Below are positions 1-8,220 of a stretch of DNA of 43,939 nucleotides, piece after piece. The notes under the pieces are model-generated. The model ran no database searches. It had not been told where the DNA came from and saw nothing but the letters and a program-made list of their open reading frames with translations. Both the position numbers and the translations under genes were made by a program. Position 1 is the first letter of the stretch. The number at the start of each line of letters is the position of its first letter. Source of the DNA: an uncultured Eubacterium sp. (lineage in GTDB: Bacteria; Bacillota; Clostridia; Lachnospirales; Lachnospiraceae); contig CAJUDA010000027.1 in the NCBI GenBank assembly GCA_910584875.1, forward strand, positions 1-43,939, given 5' to 3'.

Positions 1-66
1 CTGAATATTCTTAAAGGCGCAGGAAAAACAAAAAATAAGGTATATTTTAGGGAATCATGCAAATGA
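1..66 (+). CDS. possible C-terminal end of an upstream gene
   Basis: The frame beginning at base 1 stays open for 21 codons and ends in TGA at 64-66. Both other forward frames stop almost at once. About 25 bases later comes a large hairpin, and then a hairpin followed by T residues, which suits the end of a forward transcription unit. The fragment is too short to assign to a family and could be chance. Confidence 0.2.
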   Translation: MNILKGAGKTKNKVYFRESCK

Positions 67-91
67 ATGTTATAAGAATGGCTTAAGAAGT

Positions 92-124
92 CTGTCTCCA
101 TCATAAGAAAAATGATGGAGACAG
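92..124. repeat. perfect 13-bp inverted repeat (hairpin)
   Basis: CTGTCTCCATCAT at 92-104 is mirrored exactly by ATGATGGAGACAG at 112-124 with a 7-base loop. No T tract follows on the + strand. It lies 3' of the minus-strand anti-sigma gene and may act as a transcript-end structure for that unit together with the next hairpin. Confidence 0.6.
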
Positions 125-143
125 GAAACAGGCTTCTGATAAC

Positions 144-190
144 AATCACCTGTCTGCGATACAGGTATCATAGACAGGTGATTTTTGTTT
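144..190 (+). terminator. intrinsic terminator, possibly bidirectional
   Basis: AATCACCTGTCT (144-155) pairs with AGACAGGTGATT (172-183) and is followed by TTTGTTT on the + strand. It would end a + strand transcript entering from outside the window. On the minus strand it lies just after the anti-sigma gene stop, with a weaker T tract. Confidence 0.6.
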
Positions 191-200
191 CATAAGGATT

Positions 201-563
201 TTATCCTTCCGACCGGATTTCAGCCTTTTTTTCTTTGTCTTCGTCCAGTTTGATCACATAGCAGTCGTTGCCGTCTTTATCTTTTTGCTTTTCAATCCGC
301 GAATAGTCCGTTTTTTTGCCGTTGATGTAAACAGAAATTTTCTTTTCCACCTTTTCCACCAGGGTGTCTCCAGTGGCGGCATATACAGCCACATTGCTGA
401 TGCCAAAAATGGCGGCCAGAGCGGCCGCAGCAATGGCGACGCGGAATCCTGTTTTTAGTTTTCTTTTTTGGTTGATTTCACTCATATTCTTCACCTTCCT
501 GATTGATTCCGGAGACATCCGGATACTGTCAAATGCCTCCTTGTAAAATTGTTTATTGTTCAT
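201..563 (-). CDS. probable anti-sigma factor, membrane-anchored
   Basis: A 120-residue protein with a short polar N-terminal region (about 1-40), one hydrophobic segment (about 41-63, rich in Ala and Ile) and a charged extracytoplasmic tail of about 55 residues. It overlaps the 3' end of the ECF sigma factor gene by 11 bases, so the two are co-transcribed and probably translationally coupled. Small single-pass proteins placed directly after an ECF sigma gene in Firmicutes are usually its anti-sigma factor; the N-terminal region would bind the sigma factor in the cytoplasm. No zinc-binding HxxxCxxC motif is visible, so it is not a classical ZAS-type anti-sigma. The function is inferred mainly from gene order and topology. 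Confidence 0.6.
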   Translation of the reverse strand: MNNKQFYKEAFDSIRMSPESIRKVKNMSEINQKRKLKTGFRVAIAAAALAAIFGISNVAVYAATGDTLVEKVEKKISVYINGKKTDYSRIEKQKDKDGNDCYVIKLDEDKEKKAEIRSEG

Positions 564-1044
564 CCTGCCAGACCTCCTTTAACTTTATTTTCAACTGTTT
601 CCTCGCCCGCATCAGCTGAGTCTGAACGGTAGTTTCCTTTAATGAAAGGATTTCTGCAATTTCTTTTACCGAATAATCCTCATAATAGTATAGATGGACT
701 ACGATCTTGTACTTCCCCGGCAGGCTCAGTACGGCATCGTACAGGTCGCTGTATTCGGGACGTGGGAAGTCATAGGGCTGGATCATCCCGGAGGATTCCA
801 GTGAAGTTACATTCTTTTTCCAGAAAGATGAACACAGATTTCTGGCTTCATTTACCGTCACACGGATCAGCCATCGTTTTATGTGTTCCTCATCCTGAAA
901 TTCAGTTTCTGTCTGGTACAGTTTCATAAAGGCAGTCTGCACGATATCTTCTGCATCCGCATGCTGCCGGCAGTAAGTGCAGGCAATGCGGTACAGTGTT
1001 CCCGCATACGTATCGACCGCCTTTATATAAACGGATCGTTTCAC
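553..1044 (-). CDS. ECF-type RNA polymerase sigma factor
   Basis: A 163-residue protein with the two-domain layout of extracytoplasmic-function sigma factors. Region 2 (about 10-75) includes the conserved segment DAEDIVQTAFMKLYQ, and a helix-turn-helix region 4 (about 105-155) includes YYYEDYSVKEIAEILSLKE and a VQTQLMRARKQLK tail. It directs RNA polymerase to a small regulon, which normally includes its own promoter. The start is a GTG at 1042-1044 with AAGGGGG about 8 bases upstream; an ATG slightly upstream runs out of frame. The downstream overlapping gene is its probable anti-sigma factor. The inducing signal is not evident. Confidence 0.92.
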   Translation of the reverse strand: MKRSVYIKAVDTYAGTLYRIACTYCRQHADAEDIVQTAFMKLYQTETEFQDEEHIKRWLIRVTVNEARNLCSSFWKKNVTSLESSGMIQPYDFPRPEYSDLYDAVLSLPGKYKIVVHLYYYEDYSVKEIAEILSLKETTVQTQLMRARKQLKIKLKEVWQDEQ

Positions 1045-1188
1045 TGTGTCATCCCCCTTTATCTGAAAGGCCTTTCTACTATAATAACAAATGACGGGAC
1101 AAAAATATCACACGAAGGGGAAATTATTTCATTGATTTTGTGCCGGATCTGAATTAATATAATTTTCATAGGAACAAGGAGGGATCGT

Positions 1189-2580
1189 ATGGCGAAAGAG
1201 AAAACGTTATTTTTTTGCAAGGACTGTGGTTATGAAATGTCCAAGTGGCAGGGGCAGTGTCCCGGCTGCCATGCATGGAACACTCTGGTGGAGGCGCCGG
1301 CAGGCGGACGGGGAAAGAGGACAGCATCCACATCGGGAAGGAGGAATACGGCAGCAGGGGCGTCTGCCCCGACAAAGATCAATGAGATCGAGACGCAGGA
1401 GGAATGCCGTCATGAAACAGGCATAAAGGAGCTGGACCGGGTGCTGGGTGGCGGTATCGTGCCAGGGTCACTGATTCTGGTGGGCGGCGATCCCGGCATC
1501 GGGAAGTCTACGCTGCTGCTGCAGACCTGCCAGCTTCTGGCGGCGAAAGAGAGGAAGGTGCTGTATGTATCAGGAGAGGAATCTGCCCGGCAGATCAAGA
1601 TGCGTGCCGAGAGGATCGGCACCTTTACAGACAGCCTGTATCTGTATTCGGAGACGTGTATGGGCACGATACTGGATGCGGTGGAAGAGCTTTCCCCCGA
1701 GGTAATGATCGTGGATTCGATCCAGACGGTGTTTGATGAAAACATTGATGCGGCGCCGGGAAGCGTCAGTCAGGTCCGGGAGATCACGGGTACGTTGCTG
1801 CATCTGGCAAAGAGTAAAAATATCACAATCTTTATCGTGGGACATGTGACGAAAGAAGGAAACGTGGCAGGTCCCCGTATGCTGGAGCATATGGTAGATA
1901 CCGTGCTCTATTTTGAGGGGGACAAGACGGCGATGTACCGGATGCTCCGGGGCGTCAAAAACCGTTTTGGCTCGACGAATGAAGTGGGAGTTTTTGAGAT
2001 GCGGGGCAGAGGGCTGGCAGAGGTCCCCAATCCTTCGGAATATATGATGCAGGGCAGACTGGAAAACGAATCAGGGTCAGTCGTTGTCTGTACGATGGAG
2101 GGATCCCGTCCTTTTCTGATCGAAGTGCAGGCGCTGGTGTGCCAGACCAGCTTCCCTATGCCGAGGCGGACGGCAGTGGGGACAGATTATAACAGGGTCA
2201 ATCTTCTGATGGCGGTGCTGGAGAAACGCCTTGGCATCCGGCTGGGGGACTGTGACGCCTATGTCAATGTGGCGGGCGGCATGCGGGTCGTGGAACCGGC
2301 GCTCGATCTGGCGCTGGTGGCAGCCTTATTTTCCAGTCATCATGGCAGGGTACTGGGCAGCGGGACTGTCCTGTTTGGCGAGGTGGGACTGGTGGGAGAG
2401 GTCCGCGCCGTATCACAGGCGGAGCGCCGGGTGGCAGAAGCGGTCAAGACGGGCTATGATACCTGCATCCTGCCAGAGAGCAATAAGCGTTCCATCCTGC
2501 AGGCGGGAAATCTTGATGTCAGCGGGATGAAGCTGATCGGCGTAAAACATATCCGGGAACTTCTGGAATATTTTGCATAA
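1189..2580 (+). CDS. radA: DNA repair protein RadA
   Basis: Full-length RadA (463 residues), a RecA-related ATPase and DnaB-like helicase that processes branched recombination intermediates. Visible landmarks are the N-terminal C4 zinc finger (C10, C13, C24, C27), a Walker A motif GGDPGIGKST near residue 95, a Walker B segment VMIVDSIQ, the RadA signature KNRFGSTNEVG, and a C-terminal Lon-protease-like domain (about 290-460). The ATG is preceded by AGGAGG at good spacing. It stands upstream of the hydrogenase-like gene on the same strand, with a gap of about 80 bases, so co-transcription is possible. Confidence 0.97.
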   Translation: MAKEKTLFFCKDCGYEMSKWQGQCPGCHAWNTLVEAPAGGRGKRTASTSGRRNTAAGASAPTKINEIETQEECRHETGIKELDRVLGGGIVPGSLILVGGDPGIGKSTLLLQTCQLLAAKERKVLYVSGEESARQIKMRAERIGTFTDSLYLYSETCMGTILDAVEELSPEVMIVDSIQTVFDENIDAAPGSVSQVREITGTLLHLAKSKNITIFIVGHVTKEGNVAGPRMLEHMVDTVLYFEGDKTAMYRMLRGVKNRFGSTNEVGVFEMRGRGLAEVPNPSEYMMQGRLENESGSVVVCTMEGSRPFLIEVQALVCQTSFPMPRRTAVGTDYNRVNLLMAVLEKRLGIRLGDCDAYVNVAGGMRVVEPALDLALVAALFSSHHGRVLGSGTVLFGEVGLVGEVRAVSQAERRVAEAVKTGYDTCILPESNKRSILQAGNLDVSGMKLIGVKHIRELLEYFA

Positions 2581-2662
2581 AATTGTCTCATTCTTTCCAT
2601 ACTGAAAATAGGTGACGGATTACAGGATCCGTTGTCTTAGATGGAAAGCGAGGAGACGGGAT

Positions 2663-3871
2663 ATGACATTTGAAGAATTATATAAACATGTACTTAAGAG
2701 CCGGCTGAAAGGCAAACCGATCAAAGCAGGAAAAGCGAGAAAAAAACTGGACTGTCTGCTGCACCCGGAGAAGTATCCCCTGATCTGGAAAGATGAGCCG
2801 TGTGACTGCTCAGATCCCCAGTGTGTGGCAGCGTGTATGTTTCAGGCACTGGAGGTTAAGGATGGGAAGGCGGTACTCAATCCAGAGCTCTGTACCGGAT
2901 GCGCCGCCTGCATAGAGGCGTGCGGGAATAAAAATCTGACCTTTAGTAAAGATGCCATAAGAGCGGTAGACCTTCTGAAAGACCAGGCAGCGTCTGTCTA
3001 TATACTGATGGCGCCAGCCTATATCGGGCAGTTTGGAGAAGATGCCACTCCGGGGCGTCTCCGGAGCGCCCTGAAGGCGCTGGGGGCGGCGGGAATGATC
3101 GAAGTTGCCGCCTTTGCCGATATTCTTACTCTGAAGGAAGCATTGGAATTTTGTACAAATACAGAGACAGAGGATGGATTTCAGTTGACCAGCTGCTGCT
3201 GCCCGATCTGGATCTCCATGATACGGAAGGACTTCCAGAAGATCGCCGGTCATCTGCCGGCATCGGTATCCCCGATGATCGCCTGTGGGCGGATTGTGAA
3301 AGAACTGCATGAGGGGTGTAAGACAATCTTTGTCGGTCCCTGTATGGCAAAAAAAGCGGAGATCAGGGAACCAGGACTGGAAGGCGCTATCGACTGCGTA
3401 TTGACGTTTGAAGAACTTGAGGATATCTGGGAAGCACTGGAGATCGATTTCTCCGCCATGCCGGAGGATGAGAACGAACATTCAGCGGCAGCAGGGAGGA
3501 TGTATGCCCGCACCAGTGGTGTCAGCCGTGCTGTCAGCGAGTGCGTCCAGAGTATCGATAAGGATAAGCAGCTTCGACCGGTATGCGCCTGTGGCGTACC
3601 GGACTGCAAGAGTATGCTGCAGGATGTGCTGGAAGGGAACACAAAGGGGAACTTCTTTGAAGGGATGGCGTGTGAGGGCGGTTGTGTCGGCGGTCCCAAA
3701 AGAAATCAGGACATCAGCAGGGGGACAGAGTATGTCGACCGCTATGTGGAAGAGGCGGCATATCGCACACCAGGGGAAAATCCCTATGCCATTGACCTGA
3801 TCCAGAGACTTGGCTATGAAACCGTGGAAGATTTTGTGAAAAACAGTAAAATACTGACGAGGGAGGTTTAA
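2663..3871 (+). CDS. [FeFe]-hydrogenase-family iron-sulfur protein
   Basis: A 402-residue protein with an N-terminal ferredoxin-like module followed by the H-cluster domain of [FeFe]-hydrogenases. One [4Fe-4S] motif is clear, CTGCAACIEAC (about 77-87), and a more degenerate Cys cluster precedes it (47-58). The three H-cluster motifs are recognisable: L1 TSCCCPIW (176-183), L2 GPCMAKKAE (225-233) and L3 EGMACEGGCVGGP (333-345). These supply the four cysteines expected to hold the H-cluster. It is much shorter than bidirectional or bifurcating hydrogenases and lacks PAS domains. It resembles the short, poorly characterised hydrogenases often suggested to be sensory, so H2 turnover in vivo is unproven. 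ATG at 2663 is chosen because AGGAG lies 7 bases upstream; a GTG at 2612 would add 17 unlikely residues. Confidence 0.85.
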   Translation: MTFEELYKHVLKSRLKGKPIKAGKARKKLDCLLHPEKYPLIWKDEPCDCSDPQCVAACMFQALEVKDGKAVLNPELCTGCAACIEACGNKNLTFSKDAIRAVDLLKDQAASVYILMAPAYIGQFGEDATPGRLRSALKALGAAGMIEVAAFADILTLKEALEFCTNTETEDGFQLTSCCCPIWISMIRKDFQKIAGHLPASVSPMIACGRIVKELHEGCKTIFVGPCMAKKAEIREPGLEGAIDCVLTFEELEDIWEALEIDFSAMPEDENEHSAAAGRMYARTSGVSRAVSECVQSIDKDKQLRPVCACGVPDCKSMLQDVLEGNTKGNFFEGMACEGGCVGGPKRNQDISRGTEYVDRYVEEAAYRTPGENPYAIDLIQRLGYETVEDFVKNSKILTREV

Positions 3872-4518
3872 ACCCCTCCCTCAAAGTCAGAAAAGAATAT
3901 GGGAAGTTTTTCCTGAAATACTTTTAGCGCGATCCCCGCCACTTCCCTCATTTGTGGATGTGCATGGTCATCACAGCGCAGCCGGAAGAAATTTCTCCAG
4001 GAGCGCAGATTCATGGTTATGACGATTTCTGTTTTCAGGCTGTTGGGGAGTACGGCGCGCGCTTCCTGGGGCGTGGCTCCCAGCTCGATCATCCGGAAAT
4101 AGGATTTTTCGGCATTCTCCATAGCCTCTTTCCATACTGCATAGCGGGCACGGTCCTTTTCATTGTCGGGATCGTATGTAAATCCGCCGGCTGGATCGAT
4201 GACCGTAATCTGGCTGCCGAATTTATCCCCGGCATAATTGCAGTAGCGGGTGCTCTCCTGGCTGTAGCTGGCGATCCGGTGCCGGACGATCTCGTGTGTG
4301 ACACCGCGGTCGCAGATCATGCGGACAGTGACCGCCTCGTGTTCGATCACGGATTCATGTCCCCGTTTCAGAATATTTGATATAAAACGTTCTGCCGATT
4401 CATCGGAGATGTTTGCCTCACTTTTGTAGCAGACACGTCCGATTTTTTCTATTTTCTTAATAATTTTGTCGTAGTCATCCATATCGATGATCTCTACACT
4501 TGGTCTGATAATATTCAT
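3868..4518 (-). CDS. thyX: FAD-dependent thymidylate synthase ThyX
   Basis: A 216-residue flavin-dependent thymidylate synthase, which makes dTMP from dUMP using methylene-tetrahydrofolate, FAD and NAD(P)H. The ThyX signature RHRIASYSQESTRYCNY (about 80-96) is intact, with the RHR dUMP/FAD-binding residues and the downstream Ser. The C-terminal substrate-binding segment NLRSWRNFFRLRC is also present. The ATG has AGGAGG 6 bases upstream. Its stop overlaps that of the convergent hydrogenase-like gene within a shared TTAA, so no terminator separates them. Confidence 0.97.
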   Translation of the reverse strand: MNIIRPSVEIIDMDDYDKIIKKIEKIGRVCYKSEANISDESAERFISNILKRGHESVIEHEAVTVRMICDRGVTHEIVRHRIASYSQESTRYCNYAGDKFGSQITVIDPAGGFTYDPDNEKDRARYAVWKEAMENAEKSYFRMIELGATPQEARAVLPNSLKTEIVITMNLRSWRNFFRLRCDDHAHPQMREVAGIALKVFQEKLPIFFSDFEGGV

Positions 4519-4599
4519 CGTTATCCTCCTGGTATGTCAATGAGATAAGTATAGCGTAAAAAGAAGTGGAGTGCAATGGGGAAACTAGTATTTTATCAG

Positions 4600-4628
4600 T
4601 TGACTTTTTCCGTCCGGGAGACTATAAT
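4600..4628 (+). promoter_or_regulatory. sigma-A-type promoter of thrS
   Basis: TTGACT at 4600-4605 and TATAAT at 4623-4628 are separated by 17 bases. This is a near-consensus housekeeping promoter placed just before the T-box leader. Confidence 0.88.
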
Positions 4629-4639
4629 AGCACTAACAC

Positions 4640-4882
4640 GCAGATGAGACGAGTAGGACGTGGAACATGCCAGAGAGAGACACAGGTGCTGGAAGTGTCT
4701 TCATGGGAACCGTTTGAAAACTAACTCGGAGTGGCCCCAATCCGGTCCGGCAGACGCCGTTATCGTCAGAATGAAGCCGGGTGTCGATGAAACCCATCGG
4801 ACGCCAACAAGGGTGGAACCGCGAGATTTTAACAGTCTCGTCCCTTCTTACACAGAGCGTGTGAGGGGACGGGATTTTTTTA
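4640..4882 (+). promoter_or_regulatory. T-box riboswitch, threonine-specific (thrS leader)
   Basis: The leader carries the T-box core AAGGGTGGAACCGCG (4809-4823) followed by antiterminator and terminator alternatives. Stem I closes by pairing CGAGT (4650-4654) with ACTCG (4724-4728). The 5' side of the specifier loop has the usual AGTA element, and on the 3' side the sequence GAAAACTA contains the threonine codon ACT at 4720-4722, the likely specifier. The segment AGAGAGAGAC with GGTGCTGGAAG forms the distal part of stem I. Uncharged tRNA-Thr would pair with the specifier and the T-box bulge and favour antitermination. Confidence 0.93.
4836..4882 (+). terminator. regulated terminator of the thrS T-box
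   Basis: The stem formed by TCGTCCCTTCTTACAC (from about 4838) with GTGTGAGGGGACGGG (4859-4873) is followed by T7. The competing antiterminator pairs CGAGA (4822-4826) with TCTCG (4836-4840), so the two structures are mutually exclusive. Confidence 0.85.
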
Positions 4883-4904
4883 TAAGGAAAGGAAGGAAGC
4901 AGCG

Positions 4905-6872
4905 ATGAAAGTGATATTAAAGGATGGTTCCTGTAAGGAATATCCGCAGGCAATGCCGGTGATCGATATTGCAAAAGATATCAGTGAAGGACTGGCGAGA
5001 GTGGCATGTGCGGCAGAGCTCGATGGAGAAGTCGTAGATCTGCGCACCGTCGTGGATGGAGAACACGAATTAAATATCCTGACATTTGACAGTGATGCCG
5101 GGAAGGCGGCATACCGCCATACCGCATCCCACGTACTGGCACAGGCGGTCAAGAGACTGTATCCGGAGGCGAAATGTGCCATCGGCCCTTCGATCGAAGA
5201 TGGATTTTATTATGATTTTGATATGGAATCTCTCGACCGGGAGGCGCTGGATCAGATCGAGAAGGAAATGAAGAAGGTAGTGAAAGAGGGTGCTTCCCTG
5301 GAACGATTTACCCTGCCGAGAGAAGAGGCGGTAAAACTTATGGAGGACCGCGGGGAGCCTTATAAGGTGGAGCTGATCCGGGATCTGCCTGAAGATGCCG
5401 AAATCTCCTTCTATCAGCAGGGCGACTTCGTCGATCTCTGCGCCGGACCGCATCTGATGAGTACGAAACCGCTGAAGGCGATGAAGCTGATCTCTTCCTC
5501 CGGTGCATACTGGAGAGGGGATGAGAAAAATAAAATGCTGACCCGTGTATATGGCACGGCTTATACGAAGAAAGCAGATCTGGATGCCTATCTTGAGCAT
5601 CTGGAGGACATCAAAAAAAGGGATCACAATAAACTGGGAAGAGAGCTGGAACTCTTTACGACCGTAGATGTGATCGGGCAGGGGCTTCCCCTTCTCATGC
5701 CTAAGGGAGTACAGATCATCCAGACGCTGCAGAGATGGATTGAAGACGAGGAAGAAAAGCGGGGATATATGCGGACGAAGACGCCGCTGATGGCAAAATC
5801 CGATCTCTATAAGCTTTCCGGCCACTGGGATCATTATAAAGAGGGGATGTTTGTGCTGGGGGATGAAGAGAAGGACAAGGAAGTATTTGCCCTGCGCCCC
5901 ATGACATGCCCGTTCCAGTATTATGTCTATAAGGCGAGTCAGAAATCATACCGTGACCTGCCCTGCCGGTATGGAGAGACATCAACCCTGTTCCGCAATG
6001 AGGACTCCGGGGAGATGCATGGTCTGACGAGGGTCAGGCAGTTTACGATCTCGGAGGGACATCTGATCGTGAGACCGGATCAGATGGTGCAGGAGTTTAA
6101 GGATTGTATCGCCCTGGCGCAGTATTGCCTGCAGACGCTTGGCGTGGAAGAGGATGTGACCTATCATCTGTCCCGCTGGGATCCGGAGGACCGTGAGAAG
6201 TATATTGGCGAGCCGGAAGTGTGGGAAAAGACAGAGGGAGATATCCGGAAGATCCTGCAGGAGCTTGCGATCCCATTTACAGAAGATATCGGTGAGGCTG
6301 CTTTTTATGGACCAAAGGTGGACATCAATGCCAAAAATGTATATGGCAAAGAAGATACGATGATCACGATCCAGTGGGACGCCCTGCTTGCTGAACAGTT
6401 TGATATGTATTATATTGATGAAAAGGGAGATAAAGTCCGTCCGTATATCATCCACAGGACGTCGATGGGCTGCTATGAGAGGACGCTTGCCTGGCTGATC
6501 GAGAAATACGCAGGAGCTTTTCCGACCTGGCTGGCGCCGGAGCAGGTACGGGTACTGCCGATCTCAGAAAAATATTTGGATTATGCTGCCAAAGTGGCAG
6601 AGGAGTTGAAAGCGAACGGGATCCGTGTTGAAACAGACAGGCGTTCCGAAAAAATCGGCTATAAGATCCGCGAGGCACGATTAAAGAAAGTACCGTATAT
6701 GATTGTAGTAGGGCAAAAAGAGGAAGAGGATCAAGTTATTTCTGTGCGCAGCCGTTTCAAAGGTGACGAAGGGCAGATGCAGTTGGATGCATTTGTGGAT
6801 GACATCTGCCGTGAAATCCGCACAAAGGAAATCAGAAAAGCAGAACAGGAAACGGAATCGTCCGGTGCCTGA
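4905..6872 (+). CDS. thrS: threonyl-tRNA synthetase
   Basis: Full-length class II threonyl-tRNA synthetase (655 residues). It charges tRNA-Thr and edits Ser-tRNA-Thr. The order is a TGS domain (1-60), an editing/SAD domain with HTASHVLAQ (about 66) and CAGPHL (about 180), a catalytic core (about 245-535) and a C-terminal anticodon-binding domain (about 545-640). The core has RPMTCPFQYY, whose Cys is an expected zinc ligand, then motif 2 LFRNEDSGEMHGLTRVRQFT, a zinc-ligand His in ISEGH, and motif 3 IHRTSMGCYER. The core differs from the common form (MNCPGH is replaced by MTCPFQ), a variant I associate with clostridial enzymes. Expression is controlled by the upstream T-box. Confidence 0.97.
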   Translation: MKVILKDGSCKEYPQAMPVIDIAKDISEGLARVACAAELDGEVVDLRTVVDGEHELNILTFDSDAGKAAYRHTASHVLAQAVKRLYPEAKCAIGPSIEDGFYYDFDMESLDREALDQIEKEMKKVVKEGASLERFTLPREEAVKLMEDRGEPYKVELIRDLPEDAEISFYQQGDFVDLCAGPHLMSTKPLKAMKLISSSGAYWRGDEKNKMLTRVYGTAYTKKADLDAYLEHLEDIKKRDHNKLGRELELFTTVDVIGQGLPLLMPKGVQIIQTLQRWIEDEEEKRGYMRTKTPLMAKSDLYKLSGHWDHYKEGMFVLGDEEKDKEVFALRPMTCPFQYYVYKASQKSYRDLPCRYGETSTLFRNEDSGEMHGLTRVRQFTISEGHLIVRPDQMVQEFKDCIALAQYCLQTLGVEEDVTYHLSRWDPEDREKYIGEPEVWEKTEGDIRKILQELAIPFTEDIGEAAFYGPKVDINAKNVYGKEDTMITIQWDALLAEQFDMYYIDEKGDKVRPYIIHRTSMGCYERTLAWLIEKYAGAFPTWLAPEQVRVLPISEKYLDYAAKVAEELKANGIRVETDRRSEKIGYKIREARLKKVPYMIVVGQKEEEDQVISVRSRFKGDEGQMQLDAFVDDICREIRTKEIRKAEQETESSGA

Positions 6873-6903
6873 CAATTTTGTCATAGGAAAGGAGAAAAAG
6901 GAT

Positions 6904-7206
6904 ATGCAGGAAACGTATAAGGCAAATGGAAAGGCGATCATATCGCTTATCTTATCAGTATTATCGGTAATATGCTGCTGTCTCTGGTATATTTCGCTGA
7001 TCATCGGCACTGCAGCCGTGATCCTGGGGATTTTGGGACTTCGTTCTGAAAATCCGAACCAGAAAGATGCAGCGATCGCAGGTATTGTTGTAGGGGCAGT
7101 GGGATTCGCCCTGGCAGTGGCGGCAGGTATTATGCAGATCGTGATCCTGTCCGGCGTTGCCGCAGCAGGAACGACGGCAGCTCTCGGAGCAGGCTGTCTG
7201 ATATAG
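6904..7206 (+). CDS. small DUF4190-type membrane protein
   Basis: A 100-residue protein with two hydrophobic segments (about 10-42 and 58-95), the first containing a CCC cluster. A turn contains NPNQKDAAIAGIVVG, the layout typical of DUF4190 proteins. ATG at 6904 is chosen because GGAAAGGAG lies about 9 bases upstream; in-frame codons further upstream lie inside thrS. It follows thrS by about 30 bases and precedes a second DUF4190-like gene by 19 bases, so the two are likely co-transcribed. The biochemical role of the family is unknown. Confidence 0.8.
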   Translation: MQETYKANGKAIISLILSVLSVICCCLWYISLIIGTAAVILGILGLRSENPNQKDAAIAGIVVGAVGFALAVAAGIMQIVILSGVAAAGTTAALGAGCLI

Positions 7207-7225
7207 TGAGGAAGGAGGGATAACG

Positions 7226-7693
7226 ATGGAAAACGAATATCAGAATCAGGAATCACAGCGCTTTGATACAATGGGACCGGTTCAGTATCAGTCCCAGCAC
7301 ACTCCTCCCAAGGATCCGAAAGGCGGGAACAAAAAACATAAAGCTCTGGCGATCGCCTCACTGGTGTTAAGCGGTCTGTCACTTTGCTGCTGCTGGCTCT
7401 ATGTGATTGGGATCATCCCGGCAGTGATCGGCGGGATTTTTGGATTGATCGCTCTCGTCGGCGGAAAAGACAAAAGTGTAAAGATCATGGGAGGCATCGG
7501 GATGGGACTTGGCATTATCGGTGTCGGGCTGAGCCTGATCATGCTGATCAGCTATATTTCCATTATTAACTGGGACAATATGACGATGGACAGATTTTCG
7601 ACATATCGTTATGTTGATCCGAATGACCGCGAGGAAGTGATGCGGTGGATACAGCAGTTCTTCAGGGAAGATATCTCAGGAGGCATGTATTAA
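7226..7693 (+). CDS. DUF4190-type membrane protein
   Basis: A 155-residue protein with a polar, Gln-rich N-terminus (1-35) and two hydrophobic segments (about 38-72 and 78-115). The first again has a CCC cluster (LSLCCCWLYV) and the second has the Gly-rich pattern of DUF4190. A soluble tail of about 40 residues follows. AAGGAGG precedes the ATG. It looks like a paralogue of the gene just upstream with added N- and C-terminal extensions. Its last 18 bases overlap the 3' end of the convergent DUF2752 gene. Confidence 0.8.
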   Translation: MENEYQNQESQRFDTMGPVQYQSQHTPPKDPKGGNKKHKALAIASLVLSGLSLCCCWLYVIGIIPAVIGGIFGLIALVGGKDKSVKIMGGIGMGLGIIGVGLSLIMLISYISIINWDNMTMDRFSTYRYVDPNDREEVMRWIQQFFREDISGGMY

Positions 7694-8077
7694 CAGCGGT
7701 ATGTTTTTTATGATCCACTGCAGCATGAAGATGGCGATACCGATGTAGATGTAAAACATATGGAAGTGCATGGCAGGCAGCTTTTTATGGATCAGGGAAA
7801 TGCTGTTCCATACGAGGTAGATGGCAGTTCCTGCCGCCGTATAAAGGACAAAGGCGTGTTCTCTGGCGCAGGAAATGAGATCTCCTGCCGCCAGGGAGCA
7901 GATGGCACGGGTGCCGCCGCAGCCTGGGCAGTAGTAACCGGTGACAGTCCGGAAAGAACAGGCATATCCCAGATCCGTCAGAAGCAGGACGCCGGTTCCC
8001 TGCAGCACTGCCAGCAGGGCGAACCCTGCCAGCAGGATCCATCCTGTTATATAGAAAAATTTATCCGTTCCGTTCAT
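7676..8077 (-). CDS. DUF2752 family membrane protein
   Basis: A 133-residue protein with three hydrophobic segments and the DUF2752 hallmark YYCPGCGGTRAICSLAAGD (about 45-63). A CPGCG motif followed by TRA between the first and second membrane segments defines the family, and its function is unknown. The ATG at 8077 is preferred to one 12 bases upstream because GGAGGG lies at correct spacing before it. Confidence 0.88.
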   Translation of the reverse strand: MNGTDKFFYITGWILLAGFALLAVLQGTGVLLLTDLGYACSFRTVTGYYCPGCGGTRAICSLAAGDLISCAREHAFVLYTAAGTAIYLVWNSISLIHKKLPAMHFHMFYIYIGIAIFMLQWIIKNIPLLIHAS

Positions 8078-8184
8078 TTTACCCTCCATTCCGAAGCGTT
8101 AGCGGAGGACGCACTCCCTGCTTCCGGTATTTACAGACCATTTTATAACGAAGGAGAGCGAATGGCAAGAATAATATTTTTTCC

Positions 8185-8214
8185 TTGACAGAAGGTGATA
8201 TCCTGTGCTATTAT
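8185..8214 (+). promoter_or_regulatory. sigma-A-type promoter of the infC operon
   Basis: TTGACA at 8185-8190 and TATTAT at 8209-8214 have an 18-base spacer. The promoter opens the leader of infC-rpmI-rplT. Confidence 0.8.
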
Positions 8215-8220
8215 ACTCTA

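Noticed and set aside
4709..4711. ACC as the T-box specifier codon
   Set aside because: It falls outside the specifier loop defined by the CGAGT/ACTCG stem; ACT at 4720-4722 fits the loop position and the GAA-A context better.
8162..8188. An 8-codon frame (ATG GCA AGA ...) with AAGGAG upstream, before the infC promoter
   Set aside because: It is too short to judge and its stop lies within the -35 of the infC promoter. It is most likely chance.
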